Shown: positions 63,111 to 64,000 of the stretch, in pieces | How the letters are laid out: each line of letters begins with the position of its first letter | How positions within the stretch are numbered: the stretch's first letter is position 1 | Source of the DNA: Actinostola sp. cb2023 | Lineage: Eukaryota; Cnidaria; Anthozoa; Actiniaria; Actinostolidae | Direction: 5' to 3' | DNA length: 64,000 nt | Assembly (NCBI GenBank): GCA_033675265.1 | Contig: JAUJYZ010000242.1 | Span: forward strand, 124,001 to 188,000 | Program-made: the position numbers and the translations under genes | Notes under the pieces: model-generated | The model's database searches: none | The model's input: the letters and a program-made list of their open reading frames with translations, nothing else | What the model was told of the DNA's origin: nothing

Positions 63111-64000
63111 CTGCGAGCGTAGCGAGCAGCGAAACTAATCTTGACGGAGTTCCTGTGTCATGTGTGGTCGTGTGGGATCTGGGCACTTATGTGGATGCAA
63201 CGAGAATCTCGACTGCATTTCACGGCCGGGTTTGTGGAGATGATTTGTGAGCCACGGTACTTTTGATCAGCGCACACTCACAACACGACTCGTTGGATCG
63301 GAGTATCGTTTATTTTTCGCTGATTCAAGCCAGGAAAGTGTTCGTTTTCTACAAATCCATGATGTCAAATGCAACTTTATTCATTGTTGGAAGCATTCGT
63401 CAGGGCCATGAACAATTTAGTGACATTTCAAGGGGAAGACAATGTTGTTTTATGAGTTTTCAGCGCTGTTGACTGTTGTGTTTCAGTCGCGTCCAGTTCC
63501 ACAATGGAGTACTTCTACAGCCTTCTTTCAGATGCTTTTGAAAGACACAGTATCCCAGATACAGAGACGCTGTCGCTGACCTATCTACCTGATCGAGTTT
63601 GTTGGTCTTCGTCAAACCAATCCGGCCCATGCCATTGGCATGGAAGCAACTACTGAATCAAATTATACGATCCATCCTGGTGTACTTTTATCTTCTACAA
63701 GTGTGCTATGAGGCTTCGACATCTTTCCTGATATCTGGCCAGTAACATTGTATATAATATACACCAAACACAATTCTCTATTTCATTGAATCCATATTTG
63801 TATTAATTACTGCATATCAGTAGAGTACAAACTATTAAAAGCGTGCAACATATGATAAATAGTGCAAAGTATTGCATGCTTTTAGTGCTTGTACATGTCT
63901 ATAGCTGTCTGTCTATGACCAGATTATTATAGTGTTAGTATTTGTATTTTAAAAGCAACACCATACACCATTTATTGGTGTATATAGAAACTCGGGTGGG
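63111..64000. other. Right edge: no heparanase exon recognised
   Basis: Expected N-terminal heparanase exons are not seen here, so the gene continues beyond the window. A short plus ORF lies at 63504-63656. Confidence 0.5.
63504..63656 (+). other. Unknown 50-aa ORF related to 35465-35677
   Basis: ATG preceded by a TTTCAG acceptor-like site at 63481-63486. MEYFYSLLSDAFERHSIPDT then ETLSLTYLPDR, ending CHWHGSNY and stop. Shares a peptide block with a minus-strand ORF inside the DIRS-like region. Confidence 0.4.

Overview
The window is animal nuclear DNA. Introns are long and obey GT-AG. Two recognisable metazoan genes are present. The transposon set (Ty3/gypsy, BEL/Pao, DIRS-like, Penelope-like, TTAA-inserting DNA elements, tRNA-headed SINEs) and the AT-rich, repeat-filled introns fit an early-branching marine invertebrate (cnidarian or sponge). 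The sequence alone does not fix the species.

Gene 1 (+, 1103-30619) is a TKS/SH3PXD2-type scaffold rebuilt here from 12 phase-consistent coding exons (825 aa). It has an N-terminal PX domain and six SH3 domains. Its promoter side (about 500-1100) holds ETS-like sites and faces a minus-strand, possibly broken, lysine-rich coding segment at 1-510. Gene 2 (-, 40178 to beyond 63110) is the C-terminal two thirds of a heparanase (GH79), rebuilt from 8 exons. Both catalytic-glutamate motifs are present, and the N-terminus lies outside the window. The two genes converge. Both families act in matrix invasion in vertebrates, but a link here is only inference.

Most of the rest is repeats. Fourteen or so tandem arrays (units 3, 16, 19, 40-55 and 74 bp) fill introns. 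Several abut splice sites and appear to have been seeded from them. The clearest is 51487-52410, which repeats the heparanase 5' splice site about 48 times. Mobile elements are nested and datable: a 10-bp target duplication proves a foldback (MULE-like) insertion at 12456-13477 inside a hairpin-ended element, itself inside a 3.4-kb inverted-repeat element. A DIRS-like retroelement (32460-37125) splits another hairpin-ended copy, and a third such copy splits a SINE (60078-61412). A Penelope-like element lies in a BEL/Pao relic (41999-43742).

The most complete mobile element is at 44706-51141. It has TTAA target duplications, about 677-bp nearly identical terminal inverted repeats, and a three-exon, 1165-aa candidate transposase without stops. 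It sits in a heparanase intron. A diverged relic of the same protein family lies beside it (43745-44160). Long open frames inside the 16- and 19-bp arrays and the (AAT)n runs are artefacts.
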